Positions 37,529 through 49,750 of a stretch of DNA of 64,000 bases are shown here, one piece after another. Where the stretch lies: positions 75,951,766 through 76,015,765 of the forward strand of contig CM051458.1 of NCBI GenBank assembly GCA_028274465.1, written 5' to 3'. Numbering within the stretch: position 1 is the stretch's first letter; every line of letters starts with the position of its first letter. This DNA comes from Plantago ovata. Lineage: Eukaryota > Streptophyta > Magnoliopsida > Lamiales > Plantaginaceae. The notes below the pieces were generated by a model that had not been told where the DNA came from, searched no databases, and was given only the letters and a program-made list of their open reading frames with translations. Position numbers and translations under genes: made by a program.

Positions 37529-37923
37529 ATTTGTTAGTTTTGTATTGAACGTATTGACTTTATCTAATAAGGCTCTGGCGATTTTTATTTCTTCCGATGG
37601 CAGCAGGCTCATCTCTTTGATCGTGATCGTCATCTTCTTTCATCCACCATTTGATCCGTGAGTTTGCTTGTTTGCTTTATCATTTGTTTCTCATTAGCCA
37701 TGGGGATTACTTGATTGGTTGAGATTGTTCTTGTCTTTTATGCTACTACATTTCTTCCACCATCGATCCATGATTTAATATATACTACTGCAGTACGTTT
37801 TTCTTTTAGACCTTGAGCCATGGAGATTACTTGATTGGATGGGATCCTTCTTTTAAGTTCATTTATTTTTGCTTTCACGTGGTCTGTTTCACTTTGTTAT
37901 CTTTTGTGTTTTTTGCGCGAGTC

Positions 37924-40900
37924 ATGCCTGAGGTTGTGCGGTTTCATTGTCCGTTTGTTGGACTTTCTGAGTGTCAAGACGGTAGTGGGAATGGTCTTAC
38001 TAATAGTTATTTAATTATCCACATGCGTGATCGCCATTTTCGTGGTGAGGCACAGATTTTCACGCGTAATGCTCTTGCTACTAGTTTGCCTGTTTATCTG
38101 TCTGCTGAAGCTACTTTTGAGGCGGATGGGTCGTTGGCTCTGTGGGGTTTTTCTTACTACTCATACAGTTCGTGCGCGGTGTCGGCATGACAGTAACAAT
38201 GTTGTGGCGGCTCCTGATTGTGGTGATGGTGTGGTTCACTTCACTATGCTTGACATCTCTGTGCCTCGTGCTCCTGTTACTTCTTCTCCTGCTAGTGTTA
38301 GTGTGCCGGCTACTCAGGGTCTTTCGCTGGCTTCTCTTGATGCTTTGTTGGCTAAGGGGTTACGTACTGTCAAGTCGATCCCTTCTAAGTGTCGCTTGGG
38401 GTTTTTGCGGGTTTTAAAGGGAGCTCTGGATTCTGTGGTTTCTTCTCCGGATGACCTTTCTTGTTGGGTTCGTTGCTCGTGCTACCTTTTTGTACGCTGA
38501 AGATTTTTTCTCTGATGAGTAGTCGTTAGTGTCGGGCAGTTGTTAGGCGTAAGCGCCAGGAGGAGTGCATTACTTCTGCCCTCCGCACTTGGGATGTCGT
38601 TGGGGGTAGTTTACAGCTTTTTCATGACACTTTGGCTACGGATTCGCCTTCTTTTCGTCAGGAGTCAGATCCAAATTTGGGTGAAGCCAATATTCATCAG
38701 TGTCTTCAGAAGGTCAGCGATGGGAATTATTCTGCAGCTGTTCGGGTTCTTTCTTCTTCTGGTGTTGCTCCTTATTCGGTTGATACTCTGAGGCTTTGAA
38801 CGAAAAGCACCATTTTGCTCCTTCCCCTATTTTGCCTCCTTTACCTGCTGGCCTTTGTCCCCTTTCTGCCTCCAGTACTACTGTTCGAGATATGATTCGT
38901 AGTTTCCCTCGTGGAACCTCTTGTGGTCGAGATGTCTGCGAGCTCAGCACTTATTGGATTGTCTGGGCGGTGCTGCTGTTGCTCTCTCTAATGATTTGAT
39001 CACCTCTATCACTCGGGTGGTTCATCTTTTCTTGGAGGGTAAGTGCCCGTATGTTTTGGGTGAGTATATTGCTAGTGCTCCTCTCACTCTGCTGGTCAAG
39101 CCAGGTGGTGGTATCGTCCTATTGCTGTGGGTACTGTTTGGCGTCGTCTGGTCTCTAAGGTGGGTGCTGTTTGGTTGGCCCCTATTTATCTGGGTATTTT
39201 GACGGTCTCAAGTTTGGTGTTGGGGTACCTTGTGGAGGTGAGGCTATTCTTCATTCCTTGAGTCATTTTGTAGAGGCGAGAGGCAGTGAGGTGGGCTTGA
39301 CCATGTTGATAGTTGACTTTCGAAATGCTTTCAACATGGTGGATCGTGCGGTTATGCTGCTTGAGGTTCGTCGTCGTTGCCCCGTTCTTTCACGTTGGGT
39401 TGAGTTCTGTTATTCCAGTCCGGCTAGGTTGTACTATGGGGAGCACATTCTTTGGTCTAGTCAGGGGGTCCAGTAGGGCGATCCTTTGGGTCCTCTTCTT
39501 TTCGCTCTGGTTTTACACCCGTTGGTATGTAAGATCAAAGATTCATTTGCTTATCCTTGCAGGCTTGGTATTTGGATGACGGTACCATTGTCGAAGATAC
39601 CTTAGTTGTGGGGAAGGTTTAGAGCTAATTAATCTTGGAGGATGGCCCACGTTCTGGACTTCACCTTAATGTTCACAAAACTGAGATTGTTTGGCCGTCG
39701 AAGATCCGAGGAGTAGGGTTCCTGGTGCTTTCCCTCCTTCTATCGTCAGGCCACTCCGTGGGGTCAAAGTCCTTGGTGGCTCGGTCAGTGTGTGTCCCGA
39801 TTTCAGTAGTGAGCTTGTGGTGAAGAGGGTGAACAAGACCATCGAGCTTATGGACTCTATCGCGAAGCCTAACGATCTGCAGTGTGAGCTGTTGTTGCTT
39901 CGTGCTTGTACGGATATTTCGAAGCTCTATTTTGCTTTGCGTACTTGCCCTCCGGGTTTCTTTCAGTCGGCTCAGCTTTCTTTTGATCGGGCTTTGAGAT
40001 CCTCTTTGGAGCGTATTGTCACGGCGTTGGGCCCCAGTTTTGGTGATTGGCAGTGGCGGCTTGCTAATTTTCCCTTTTCTTTTGGGGGGCTTGGTGTTTA
40101 TACTGCTGCGGATGTTCGTCATTTTGCCTTCCTTGCTTCTCTCCTTCAGTCTGCTGGTTTACAGGCTAAGCTCTTGTGTCCTTCTGGTATCACTTCTCTT
40201 GGACCTGCTTTTGATGGTGCCATGTCTTTGTTTATTGAGACCACAGGTTCTGACCTTTGGGTAACCCTAGTGAGATCGCTGCTCCCAGACTTATGGAGAG
40301 ACTGACAGATATATATTTCACGAAGGTTGTTGCTTCTGCAGAATCTGTTTTGTCTTTATCTCCCCGTCAGGTAGCCCTTTGGAAGTCTCAGCGAGGTGCC
40401 CATTCTTCTGATTGGTTGCGTGTAGTTCCTATTTCTGGTTTGGGACAGACTATGAACGGGAGGACTTACAGGTGTGTTCTGGGTAATCGGCTTGGTGTTG
40501 CCTTGTTTCCGGTGTCTTCGCCCTGCTCTACTTGCTCTCAGGTTTTTGTTGGAGATGTGTTTGGTGATCATGCGGTGTCGTGTGCTGTGATGGTGGGTAT
40601 CAAGCACCGACATAACCTCGTTCGTGACACTCTCTTGGATGTCTATTTCCGATCTGGCATTTCTGCTGGTAAGGAAGTGGATATTGGTTTGAGTATTGGC
40701 GGGAGTGACAGGTCCCTCCGTCCTGCAGACATGCTCCTTTATGCTTGGGATAGGGGGCGGGATACATGTGTGGATCTGACCAGGTCTTCCCCTTTGACTC
40801 GGTCTGGGATGGTGGACTTTGTGCCCGGACATGCGCTTGCTGATGCTGTCAAGCAGAAGTGTGCGAAGTATCGGGACTTGTGTGCAGCTAAGGGATATGG

Positions 40901-42360
40901 ATTCCTTTCTTTCTCTTTCTCGACACTTGGGGAGTTGGGTGTTGATGCTTAATGACAATGTTTTTTACACTATCATTCGAGTCTTTTTTCACCAATTTAG
41001 CTATCCTCTTGCATGCATTTTAGTGAATTTTGTTAGAATAGTGTCATGTTTCATTTCTTTTGTTCTTTTCAGGTTTTAGGTGGAAATCGCGTTTTTGGAT
41101 GTAATTCATGGTGAAACGATGATGTTTTGGTGCAACGAGATCACCCGTGGTGTGTCAAGGCGCCGAGACGAGTTTCAAGGCCAAGAGATCAAGTTCGGAG
41201 CTCAAAACCGTGCAAGGGGCCGAATTCGAGGATCCAAATGAGGAATTCCGCAAGGGCCGCATTTTGCCCGTGCGGGGCGCACTGCCGCGTGCGCGACGGA
41301 CCGCCACGGAGCTTTCCGACAGCTCTATATATATATTCCAAAATCTGCGATTTTAGATATCTCTTTTCATATTTTTCCAGACATAAACCCTAGAGCTTGT
41401 TCTGGGGATATTTTCTCTTAGATTCTTTGTAACTTAGCGATTTTGGAGCTAGAGGAGAGATTTGGACACCGTTTAATCTCACCTTGCTAGATCTTTGTGA
41501 GTTTTAGTCTTTCACCGGAGATTGACAACCTTTGGTGGTAACCTTGTATCTCACAATTCTGCTATTTATCTTTCAATTAAACATGTTTTCTTTCATTATT
41601 GCTTGGATTGTGATTGTTTATCGTGTTATTGATATGCGTAGCTAAGCATCTAGTTGGTGATAGTATGTGAATTCGTAGCTAGGGTTCGTATTATACATGA
41701 TTGAGTTTCTGAATCTTTTACTTGTTTAATTATCTTAATTCGATTCTTTAATCCGACTAAGCCACATATCTTCGTAGAAAGGTGTTAGAAACACTAGGAC
41801 AATTCGAGATCATCGATTCGATTATATATAATTTGCAAGTACTGCTTGAACTAAGTATTAGTATAGATAGAAAGCTTTCAAAATACACGTCTACAAACCT
41901 GTCTTTGGTGTTTGTAAATCGAATTACTTTTAAGACAGTACGCGTTGCACTTTCATGCATAATTAGAACTTGATGCTTAGAATGAGCATACTATCACCAG
42001 CTTTCTCCATATCTTGTTAAGTTAGAGTTAATATAAATTGTTTCTGAAATTATAAATAGTTATTTAATTAAAGCTGATTTAGTCCCTAGAGATCGACACT
42101 CGAGGTCATGTTACCTCTACACTACGTGTTTTGTGTAGTTGTGAGTTGCCCTTTGGCTTAAAACAAATTTATTTGATTGTTCGAGTCTGACAATCTCGTT
42201 CATCAATGTTGTTGAGTTGCTTGTCAGAGTCCGGGGTTTCGCTTTGGCTCAGGATACTGGAGCGCGTGCTGCTCATCATATTTTCCCTAGGATTAGTTTT
42301 ATTATTGCTAAGGAAGTGGGGGCACAGCTTGTTTCTCGGCTGCCCTCTAATTTCGTGTAA
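37924..42360 (+). pseudogene. Reverse-transcriptase-domain gene with C2H2-like N-terminus, decayed and LTR-interrupted
   Basis: From ATG 37924 the N-terminus has a C2H2-like pattern (FHCPFVGLSEC, then HMRDRHF). A body of roughly 1000 residues follows across all three frames. RT signatures are SFPRGTSCGRD, motif A VDFRNAFNMVDR (near 39320), GVQ-stop-GDPLGPLLFAL (39470) and YLDDGTIV (39567). The C-terminal half holds FGDWQWRLANFPF, TYRCVLGNRLG, a cysteine pair (CSTCS) and LRPADMLL, and the end LVSRLPSNFV with TAA lies at 42358 beyond a solo LTR. Several frameshifts and stops (for example near 38150, 38470, 39475) mean it is dead. I recall similar 'reverse transcriptase domain' proteins predicted in Asteraceae and other eudicots. 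It is neither copia nor gypsy; a LINE-derived or domesticated RT is possible. Confidence 0.75.
40950..42206 (+). repeat. Divergent solo LTR inside the RT pseudogene
   Basis: It starts TAATGACAATG (a TGATGAA-type end with a changed second base) and ends GTTCATCA. Internal landmarks match the Athila LTR layout: a TATATATATA box at about 41324-41335 and a GC-rich block just before it. It is much more diverged than the others. Flanks ATGCT (40945-40949) and ATGTT (42207-42211) look like an aged target duplication, and the RT reading frame resumes after it. Confidence 0.75.
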
Positions 42361-42396
42361 ACTTTCATTGTTTGTTTTTATTTATTTATTTAATTC

Positions 42397-42397
42397 C

Positions 42398-42436
<39 letters not shown>
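42397..42436. repeat. (TAA)n microsatellite
   Basis: Thirteen or so perfect ATA/TAA trinucleotides follow the RT pseudogene. From here to 42965 there is no supported gene. Confidence 0.9.
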
Positions 42437-42965
42437 TAAAGGTGAGCTCATGGCTCTAACATATAACATAACTTATGAAGGTTTAAAAGAGCCAAAGTAC
42501 AATAGTAATTTCAAAATACAAACGGACTTACTAGGAGCTAACTAGCCTATTGCCTAAATGCATAGTAGCTCATCCAGCCATTTTCAAACATCTACTTGAA
42601 GTATGGCATGTCTAGGACACATCCAACTACAAAAGGGGGTATGAACTCGTAGATACATGCTAGAGAACTGAAACCGAACTGAGAGCTGGACTTTGTTCAA
42701 ATCTGATTCAAGGCAGTGCATTGAGACATCTTGAAGATTAACCAAGTTTGTTGGACTTTATGGAGGTTGTCTAGCATGGCTGGACCAATTTGATCCCATA
42801 TACTTTTTATTTTAATATAAAACGAACATCATTACTATATATTGTTCTTTTTTTAAAAAAAAAATAATTTTCACTATCTTTCAATTAACTCGAACAACAT
42901 ATAAAGTTGGTAAACTATACTATTTACTTTTTACAATCATATTTCATTTTCTAACAACATATATC

Positions 42966-43151
42966 TGTAACGCCCAGAGTTTCGGGAAAATCCATCCACA
43001 ACAACTTTAGAGTTAAAAGTTCACAGTGCACGCACGACTGAAAACAAAGTGCGCAGATTAGAACACGTGTGAGTCTGTGTGGTCAACATATCATCTCGGA
43101 GAACAATCCAAATGTAACCGTCCCCACCCGATTAGTGGCATTACCGTTACA
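42966..43151 (+). repeat. Degenerate solo Cassandra LTR lacking its 5S segment
   Basis: It begins TGTAACGCCCAGAG and ends CCGTTACA, like the Cassandra LTRs at 47973 and 48383. Shared blocks are AATCCA...CAACTT and AGTGCGCAGATTAGAA. The middle carrying the 5S rRNA-like stretch is deleted (186 versus 281 bp). Short TATC repeats flank it. Confidence 0.6.
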
Positions 43152-43442
43152 TATCTCACTAACTTTTTCTTTTATAATTGTTTTAATGTTATTTATTAAA
43201 TTGTGCGCTCACACTTGGTGAAGAGGGAGTAGACTACATAAGAATCTTGACACGGTATTGATCGCGGGATGAGATGAAAATATGGATAGCCTTCAAGTAG
43301 GGAGGTGTAAACATTATTGGGGCGCGCGGTATGGGTACGGCGGGGTGCCTTAAATAGTTATTATTATATTGACACTATCAAAAAAATGCCAAATTTCTAT
43401 CGAGGAATTATTTGTTAGTATTATTATTATTCTTATCGAAAA

Positions 43443-46170
43443 ATGGAAGCTCTGCTCTGCAGAAACCTCGGCGACCCAACGCAGCCGGCGGACGGAACGG
43501 ACAACTCAGCCCTGACCCTATCCACAACCCACCCGATACCTGAGCTGAATTCACCAACGGCGGTTCGAGTTCGTGTGAAAGCGACGAGCTTGAACTTCGC
43601 TAATTACCTTCAAGTACAAGGCAAGTACCAAGAGAAAACACCTCTCCCCTTCATTCCAGGCTCCGATTACTCCGGCACCGTCGAATCAATCGGCCCAAAA
43701 GTCACAAAGTTCAAAATTGGCGACCCCGTTTGCTCATTTGCCGCCGTCGGTTCTTTCGCCCAATTCATCGTTGCTGATCAGTCCGAGCTGTAAGCTGCTG
43801 TGCTGCTTATTTGAATTTCTTTTTTTTTTTTTTTCGAATTCATATCACTAATTATTATCTCCAATCCGATTGAATATTCATTAGTTTCTTATTACCCACC
43901 AAAAAATAAACTAGGCCTAATAATGAATAATTAGTATAAAGTAATTGGAGTATGTTAATTTTGTAAGGGTTGGTATGAAAACTCATTATTTTCAGTTGTG
44001 GTCAGTTCAATTATGTTTCCATCTATTCAGTTCAATTTATGTTCAGTTGGTTAGTTATGTTCATACTTGCTTAGTTGTAAATTCAGTTATGTTCACCTCA
44101 GCTTCATTCGGTTATACTACAAATAAATTCAATTCTGTTTAGCTCAGCTTCATTCTGTTCAGTTCAATTCAGTTTTGTTCAGAGTAAAAGAACAGTTTCT
44201 AATTGGAAGTTAGCTCTTAAGGTCCGTTTTAGTTAGGACATTGCCTAGTTGATTCTGGAAATTGCAGATATCTGGTGCCTCAAGGATGTGACTTGGTTGC
44301 TGCTGGTGCACTCCCAGTCGCTTATGGAACTTCACATGTGGGACTTGTTCATAGAGCTCAATTGCGTAGTGGCCAGGTAAAAACAAGAGTTCACTAAACT
44401 AAGCTAATTTTCATTTTTTTCTTGTTTGTCTTTGATGGTGAAGGGAGGAATGAAAGAATGGATGGATGTTTTGTGATGGAAAATGTAGGTACTGCTGGTA
44501 CTTGGTGCAGCCGGAGGAGTAGGAGTTTCGGCTGTACAAATAGGCAAGGTCTGTGGCGCTATTGTGATTGCCGTTGCTAGGGGAGATGAGAAGGTTCAAT
44601 TTCTCAAGTCGTTGGGTGTTGATCTTGTTGTTGACTTAAGCAAACAGAATGTTACGGAAACTGTGAAAGGGTTTTTGAAGGCAAAAAATTGAGGGGAGTT
44701 GATGTTCTGTATGATCCTGTAGGAGGTAAGCTTACAAAAGAGACTTTGAAGTTGTTGAACTGGGGAGCCCAAATCTTGGTTATCGGGTTTGCTAGTGGAG
44801 ATGTGCCTGTAATCCCCGCAAATGTTGCCCTTGTTAAGGTATTGCGTTTTTATCTTTTTAATGTAAAGATGTTCTGTGTTTCTCTGTGTAGCATGGATAC
44901 TTATTTACTTGGATCCTTCTAAAATAGCGCCATGCTTTATAATTTGTATGTTTCTTTTTGGAAGCAAGAAGAGTCCCTAGGCTTGCTTAGTTATTTAGAA
45001 GAAAGAGCCAGGGGATATATAAAATGCTATAGTCAGAAGAAAGAATCCTAGATTTATAGAAACATGATAGTGGTTTTATTTTTCATCACATACAATATGG
45101 CTTTAAGGAATTATATATATTTTTGAAAAATGATAGAATTTGATGTATCCTTGCCGTATCAAGTATTCCTCTTGTATTCGTATGACCATATCAGTATTGG
45201 TGCTTCCTAGGCTGTTTTCGTTTCCTTAAATTCGATGCAGTATCATAATAGCCCTGGTATCTGTAACTTGCACCAAATTCCCTGTGGTACTTTTATGGCA
45301 TCTCTCATTCTTAAAATTTTAGAAACAACAAAACTTTCATTTTCTTCTATTAAAAATTCTGGGAAAAAAAATTGATGCAAGCTTTGCTAGAACGGAAGGG
45401 TTTTGATTTGAAGGTTTGACATTTTGTAAAATACAACTAACACAAGGAGGTTTTGTGAAAGTTGCATGTAACTGTGAGAGTGCGGATGCCATTATCATCA
45501 CCGAATTCATAAACATTACCTGATGAACACTTACCATATTCATGTACCAATGTCCATTAACGAAACTCATTGTTGTATCGATATGACAAGGAAGTAAAAG
45601 CTTGTTGCTGCACTTTTTTTACTCTTTTTGGCAGAATTGGACAGTTCATGGACTATACTGGGGAAGCTATAAAATACATCGGCCACATATTCTACAAGAC
45701 TCATTGAGTGAATTGCTATCCTGGTTGGCGAAGGGCTTAATTACAATCAAGATATCTCATGCTTTCCGCCTGTCAGATGTAAGACCTCTAAGGATCTCAA
45801 ATTATGGGAAATGGTGGATCCATGATCCCATCCCCGTTTTTCTGTTACGTTTTTGTATACATTTGAGGGGCTTAACCAGGTTGAGCACAATGGAAAGCGG
45901 TTGAGTTTTGGTTCCATATCTATCTGAGTTATTATTAAATCTAGAAGTCCCTAAATCTAGATCCTTTTTCAGGTCACCGTTAGAGTTGATTCCTTAACCA
46001 TACTTTTAAGCCTGAGACTCGGGTTGGAAACTTAAACATGGGCGCTGGATTAACGTGTTATTTGATCTTGACAGGCACATCAGGCATTCACGGCCCTAAA
46101 GGATAGAAAAGCTGTTGGGAAGGTGATAATCGCGTTTGATGAACACGGAGCTGCCAGGGCTAAGCTTTAA
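43443..46170 (+). pseudogene. Quinone-oxidoreductase-like (zeta-crystallin family) gene, copy 1, one-base frameshift in exon 3
   Basis: Five exons fit GT-AG rules: 43443-43789, 44268-44376, 44489-44838, 45635-45778 and 46075-46170. The repaired length would be 348 residues. Exon 1 holds the GroES-like fold (PGSDYSGTVESIGPKVTKFKIGD). Exon 3 holds the NADPH-binding Rossmann motif LGAAGGVGVSAVQIGKVCGA and YDPVGGKLTKE. The zinc-binding residues of true alcohol dehydrogenases are not evident, as expected for this MDR branch, which reduces quinones or enones with NADPH. Compared with copy 2, one C is missing near 44690 (AAT-TGA instead of AAT-CTG-A), giving an immediate stop. The base may be lost genuinely or be a sequencing error. 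Arabidopsis At3g56460 is, from memory, the closest relative. Confidence 0.85.
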
Positions 46171-47095
46171 GCCTTTTAACAAGGTTGGATGCAGTGCTAC
46201 ACCATCTTTAGCTGCGGAATAGTATGTTGTTGTATGGTTATAATAATAAGTATGCCGTTGTGCTGATAGTCTTTTCACTAAATCACTTTTCACAGTATTT
46301 AGCCACTCAGACATGGTTTATGCAGATAATGTTTTTTCAAAGAAATAAAACGTCTACGTTACTGTATTTCTTCTTCCATGTATTCGGAATTAAAAGCGTT
46401 GCTGAAATTTAATAACAATACAAAAATCAGTACATAAAATGGAAAATATGCTTGATGGAACTTACGGTCGGTCCCTCCCTCCCTCAATCGGCAAATGGAA
46501 AATTGTACCCACTAGGTGGAAGCATCTTAAAAAATGAAAACGTTAATGTGATGGTGGGTTATTTTTTAAATTGCAATGTGCTCGTTGTTGTTAAATCTTA
46601 AATAGATCAATTACATTTTACTTCACACAGTGTCATTTTTTGTTACAAATGGCCGTGTGATTTTGTGTTTCATCTTGCCTCTTCTCGGTACATTTAATTG
46701 CAGTGTCTGATGTTAAATGACTAAATTGCCTTGGCCCACCTAATTGCCCATTTGTTTCCTACATTCATTCTAACATCTTAAATACATAAACCATTTTGGT
46801 AATTTACACTAGAAGTTCCCTTCCATTCCAAGTGGGGCACAGGATTTTATGTGTCGGGCATAATATTTTTATGCGCCGGGCACTGATTTGTATGGTCTTG
46901 TATGTGCGGGGCAATATGACTAAATTTAAGGGCGTGTTTGGATGATGAGAGAAAAAAATGGGTAATAAACTAATCATATGGTCTCTCTCTCTCTTTTGTA
47001 ATGGAGTTGGACGTAATTAAATTTAAATGGTCTCTTATATGCAGAGTGGCAATCTAGCAGGGGTGTATATGTAATAATCACATTTAAAAACACCT
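46171..47095. other. Intergenic, no gene supported
   Basis: AT-rich 3' flank of the oxidoreductase copy with a short CCCT repeat (about 46474-46485). No domain or transposon end was recognised. Confidence 0.5.
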
Positions 47096-47300
47096 ACTGA
47101 AAGCTCCAGGTCGGAGCCATGGAAGATCCGATGTGGACCTTCTTGTAAGCTCTGAATTGAACTTCCATGAAAAAAGCTCTAATTTGAGCTTCCAAGCAAT
47201 GCTTCCATGGAAGGTGTGAATCGAGCTTCCATGGAAGCTTTGATCGAGTGAGCTTCTAGCTTCTATAGAAGCTCTGATTTGAACATCCATGGCGAAACAG
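47096..47300. repeat. Array of palindromic GCTTCCATGGAAGC motifs
   Basis: The 14-bp self-complementary motif GCTTCCATGGAAGC and variants recur every 20-45 bp (for example near 47102, 47163, 47210, 47228 and 47260), separated by CTCTGAATTGA-like spacers. It looks like a decayed short-unit tandem array. No protein is implied. Confidence 0.6.
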
Positions 47301-47972
47301 TGGAAGTTTTAGCAAATTAGAATTGAGGAGCTCCTATTAGAGTGTTGATGGTGGTGGTGCATGACGGGGGCAGTGTAAATTGGGGGAAAGACGATGAAAG
47401 TGAGGGTGAAAGGGTATATGGAGTGTTTTCGAAGAATGAATTATGTATTTACATTCAAAATATGATTTGTGATTGTAAAGTATTAAACATGTACAAGGTT
47501 TATTTGAGTGTGGATGTGTGGGAATATAGCAGGGCTAGTTTGTGAATAAATGGTTGATGGGACAAAAGTTGTACTCCATTAGTGGTATTAGGTACTTATG
47601 GGATGTAATTTTTTCTAAAGAGAAAACGCGAACTTAGGCCATGGAATCTCCACCCGAAGCATCAGTCTAGAGCCAGCCGGACTTCGGTTGTGGTGAAGCG
47701 GATGGCGAGTCAAGCTAGCGAAAATGGCACCCAAATGATCTGGGCTTCAATGGTGTCTGTACGGATTTTTTATTTACCTGTGTGTGGGGGCGGGGGTGAT
47801 GTATATCCGGTCTGCCGTCAGGTCAAACCGGTTGAAGAGACTTTACTCCAAGGTGGTTGAAGGTCTACCTTGTTAACATAATGAGTGTGTGTGTATGTGT
47901 CCGTCGTCGGTTTGTCGTTGACCAAAATAGAGATGGATGACTTTATCCGTATCTATATGTAACGACGGATAA

Positions 47973-48663
47973 TGTAACGCCCCAGATTTCAGAAGCTTAA
48001 AATAGTTGAGAACGTTACTCATACCATCAAGGTGCACCTTTCTTTTCGGGAATCCACCTAGAAAAACTTCAGAGTTAAGCGTGCTTGCTCTGGAGCAATT
48101 CTAGGATGGGTGACCCACTGCGAAGTTCCCGGTGCGCGCACGAGTGAGGACAAAGTGCGCGGATTAGAACCCGTGTTGGTCTGTGGGGCCAGCATATCAC
48201 CCCGGAGAGCGCCCATGAGTAACCACGCCGGCCGGATTGGTCGGGTCGTTACAAATGGTATCAGAGCCTAGATCAACCCAAAGCCCACATTGGGTGGACG
48301 GTTGGTAAAGGTTATTGTCAGTTTGTCACCCCCACCACTTAAGGCGCTCGACGAGGACGTCGAGGCTTTAAGGGGGGTAGATTGTAACGCCCCAGATTTC
48401 AGAAGCTTAAAAGGGTTGAGAACGCTACTCATACCATCAAGGTGCACCTTTCTTTTCGGGAATCCACCTAGAAGAACTTCAGAGTTAAGCGTGCTTGCTC
48501 TGGAGCAATTCTAGGATGGGTGACCCACTGGGAAGTTCCCGGTGCGCGCACGAGTGAGGACAAAGTGCGCGGATTAGAATCCCTGTTGGTCTGTGGGGCC
48601 AGCATATCACCCCGGAGAGCGCCCATGAGTAACCACGCCGGCCGGATTGGTCGGGTCGTTACA
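47973..48663 (+). mobile_element. Cassandra TRIM retrotransposon, complete
   Basis: Two 281-bp LTRs (47973-48253 and 48383-48663) start TGTAACGCCCC and end CGTTACA. Primer site TGGTATCAGAGC is at 48256, and a polypurine stretch (AAGGGGGGTAGAT) precedes the second LTR. Target duplication GATAA lies at 47968-47972 and 48664-48668. Each LTR carries a 5S rRNA-like segment (CAGAGTTAAGCGTGCTTG, then CTAGGATGGGTGACCCACT, at about 48070-48130 and 48480-48540), the hallmark of Cassandra. It has no coding capacity and must be copied by enzymes of other elements. It sits inside a CACTA-like sequence. Confidence 0.95.
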
Positions 48664-49044
48664 GATAATATTATCCGTCATTAAAACTAAGGGAAACGTG
48701 TCATTCCCCGTGCGAGGGGAATTTGGCGACGGATAAATTAATCCGTCGCTAATGTATTAATTTTTTTTTTAAATTCATTTTTATTTTTATTTAATTTATG
48801 TTTGTTATTCCAGCTCAAAATTGAGTATGCCCAACAAAATATATACGATTGATTCATTTTACGGTAATCTAAATTTCAATAAAAAAAAAACTGAAAGTGT
48901 ACATACAAACAAACTAAAAGGTACAAAGATAAGCATTAAAATAAACGAGAATCCTAAACTGTACGGAGATAGAATAACAATCCTAAAAACGAAGGAGAAA
49001 GTACTAATACTACGGCTCTCCACTATCCAACCAATACCTTCAAC

Positions 49045-49545
49045 CTACAACGCCCCATCATTATGCCACGATTCCACCCGCAGCTCCCGATGGTCCATAT
49101 TAAGGTACGAAACCCATTCATGGTCCCGGAAGTGCTTCTCCATGGCATGATAAATCAAACGCCTGTGAATGTGTTCCGCCCGGATGTTGAATACATTCCA
49201 TATCTCCTCTGACATAGTAGTATTTCTGCAACATTGCAACAATCCAACATCAGTTACAAGTCATGCCAACTACGTGCATTCCAAACAGATATAGTAAAGG
49301 CAATGCCCGAAGAACAGATAATGTACATACACATGTATAGTAAAGGCAATGCCCCAGAAATCCAAACTAGAAATATTTAAGTAAAGATAGTAAAGTACCT
49401 TGAATTCTTCGAAATAGTGCTCCTTAACGGGAAGAGGAACCGTAGCCCACCTTTCTCCGCCACTCCCAGGAGGCGTAAAAAAATCTCTTCTCATGATGCT
49501 TGACAACCTTCTAGTAGCTAAACGCGGGTAAAAGTTGTCATACAT
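49045..49545 (-). pseudogene. En/Spm-type transposase-associated protein fragment (two exons)
   Basis: On the minus strand 49545-49401 encodes a stretch with RRLSSIMRRDFF and RWATVPLPVKEHYFEEFK, reminiscent of the 'tryptophan plus FEEFK' block of plant Ptta/En/Spm transposase proteins (PF03004 family). A GT donor follows at 49400, an AG acceptor at about 49228, and the next exon reads MSEEIWNVFNIRAEHIHRR to 49045, apparently out of phase. A possible earlier exon (MNGDGQASPQGAPR, about 49872-49790) ends at a GTGAGT donor, with the SINE in the intron. It fits a CACTA second gene, in decay. Confidence 0.45.
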
Positions 49546-49610
49546 TTTGAAAGATTAAAAAATGGAGTGCCAACAACTATATATATCAACAATTAAATAC
49601 CAACTTATTA

Positions 49611-49750
49611 GGAACTCAATTGGTTAGACTGAGGTGTCATGACACTAGAGGTCATAGGTTCAATTCTCGCCAAGTGCGGGATTATTTATAGTTTATTACT
49701 AGCTTTGTAATGCTACTTGTGAAATTGTAATGGTTCGATTATTAAAAAAA
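49611..49750 (+). mobile_element. tRNA-derived SINE copy 1
   Basis: It contains CTCAATTGGTTAGA (A box-like) and GGTTCAATTC (B box-like), followed by a short body and an A-run. A 21-bp direct repeat starting CAATTAAATACCAACTT flanks it (49590-49610 and 49751-49771). It is homologous to 58783-58935 in the opposite orientation, and its 5' end is slightly truncated. Confidence 0.88.

Noticed and set aside
39673..40958. Minus-strand frames of 149 and 200 codons opposite the RT pseudogene
   Set aside because: They are antisense shadows of the GC-rich plus-strand RT coding sequence, which has recognisable motifs.
48070..48135. 5S rRNA gene
   Set aside because: The 5S-like stretch is partial and lies inside both LTRs of a Cassandra TRIM, so it is a retrotransposon component and not an rDNA unit.
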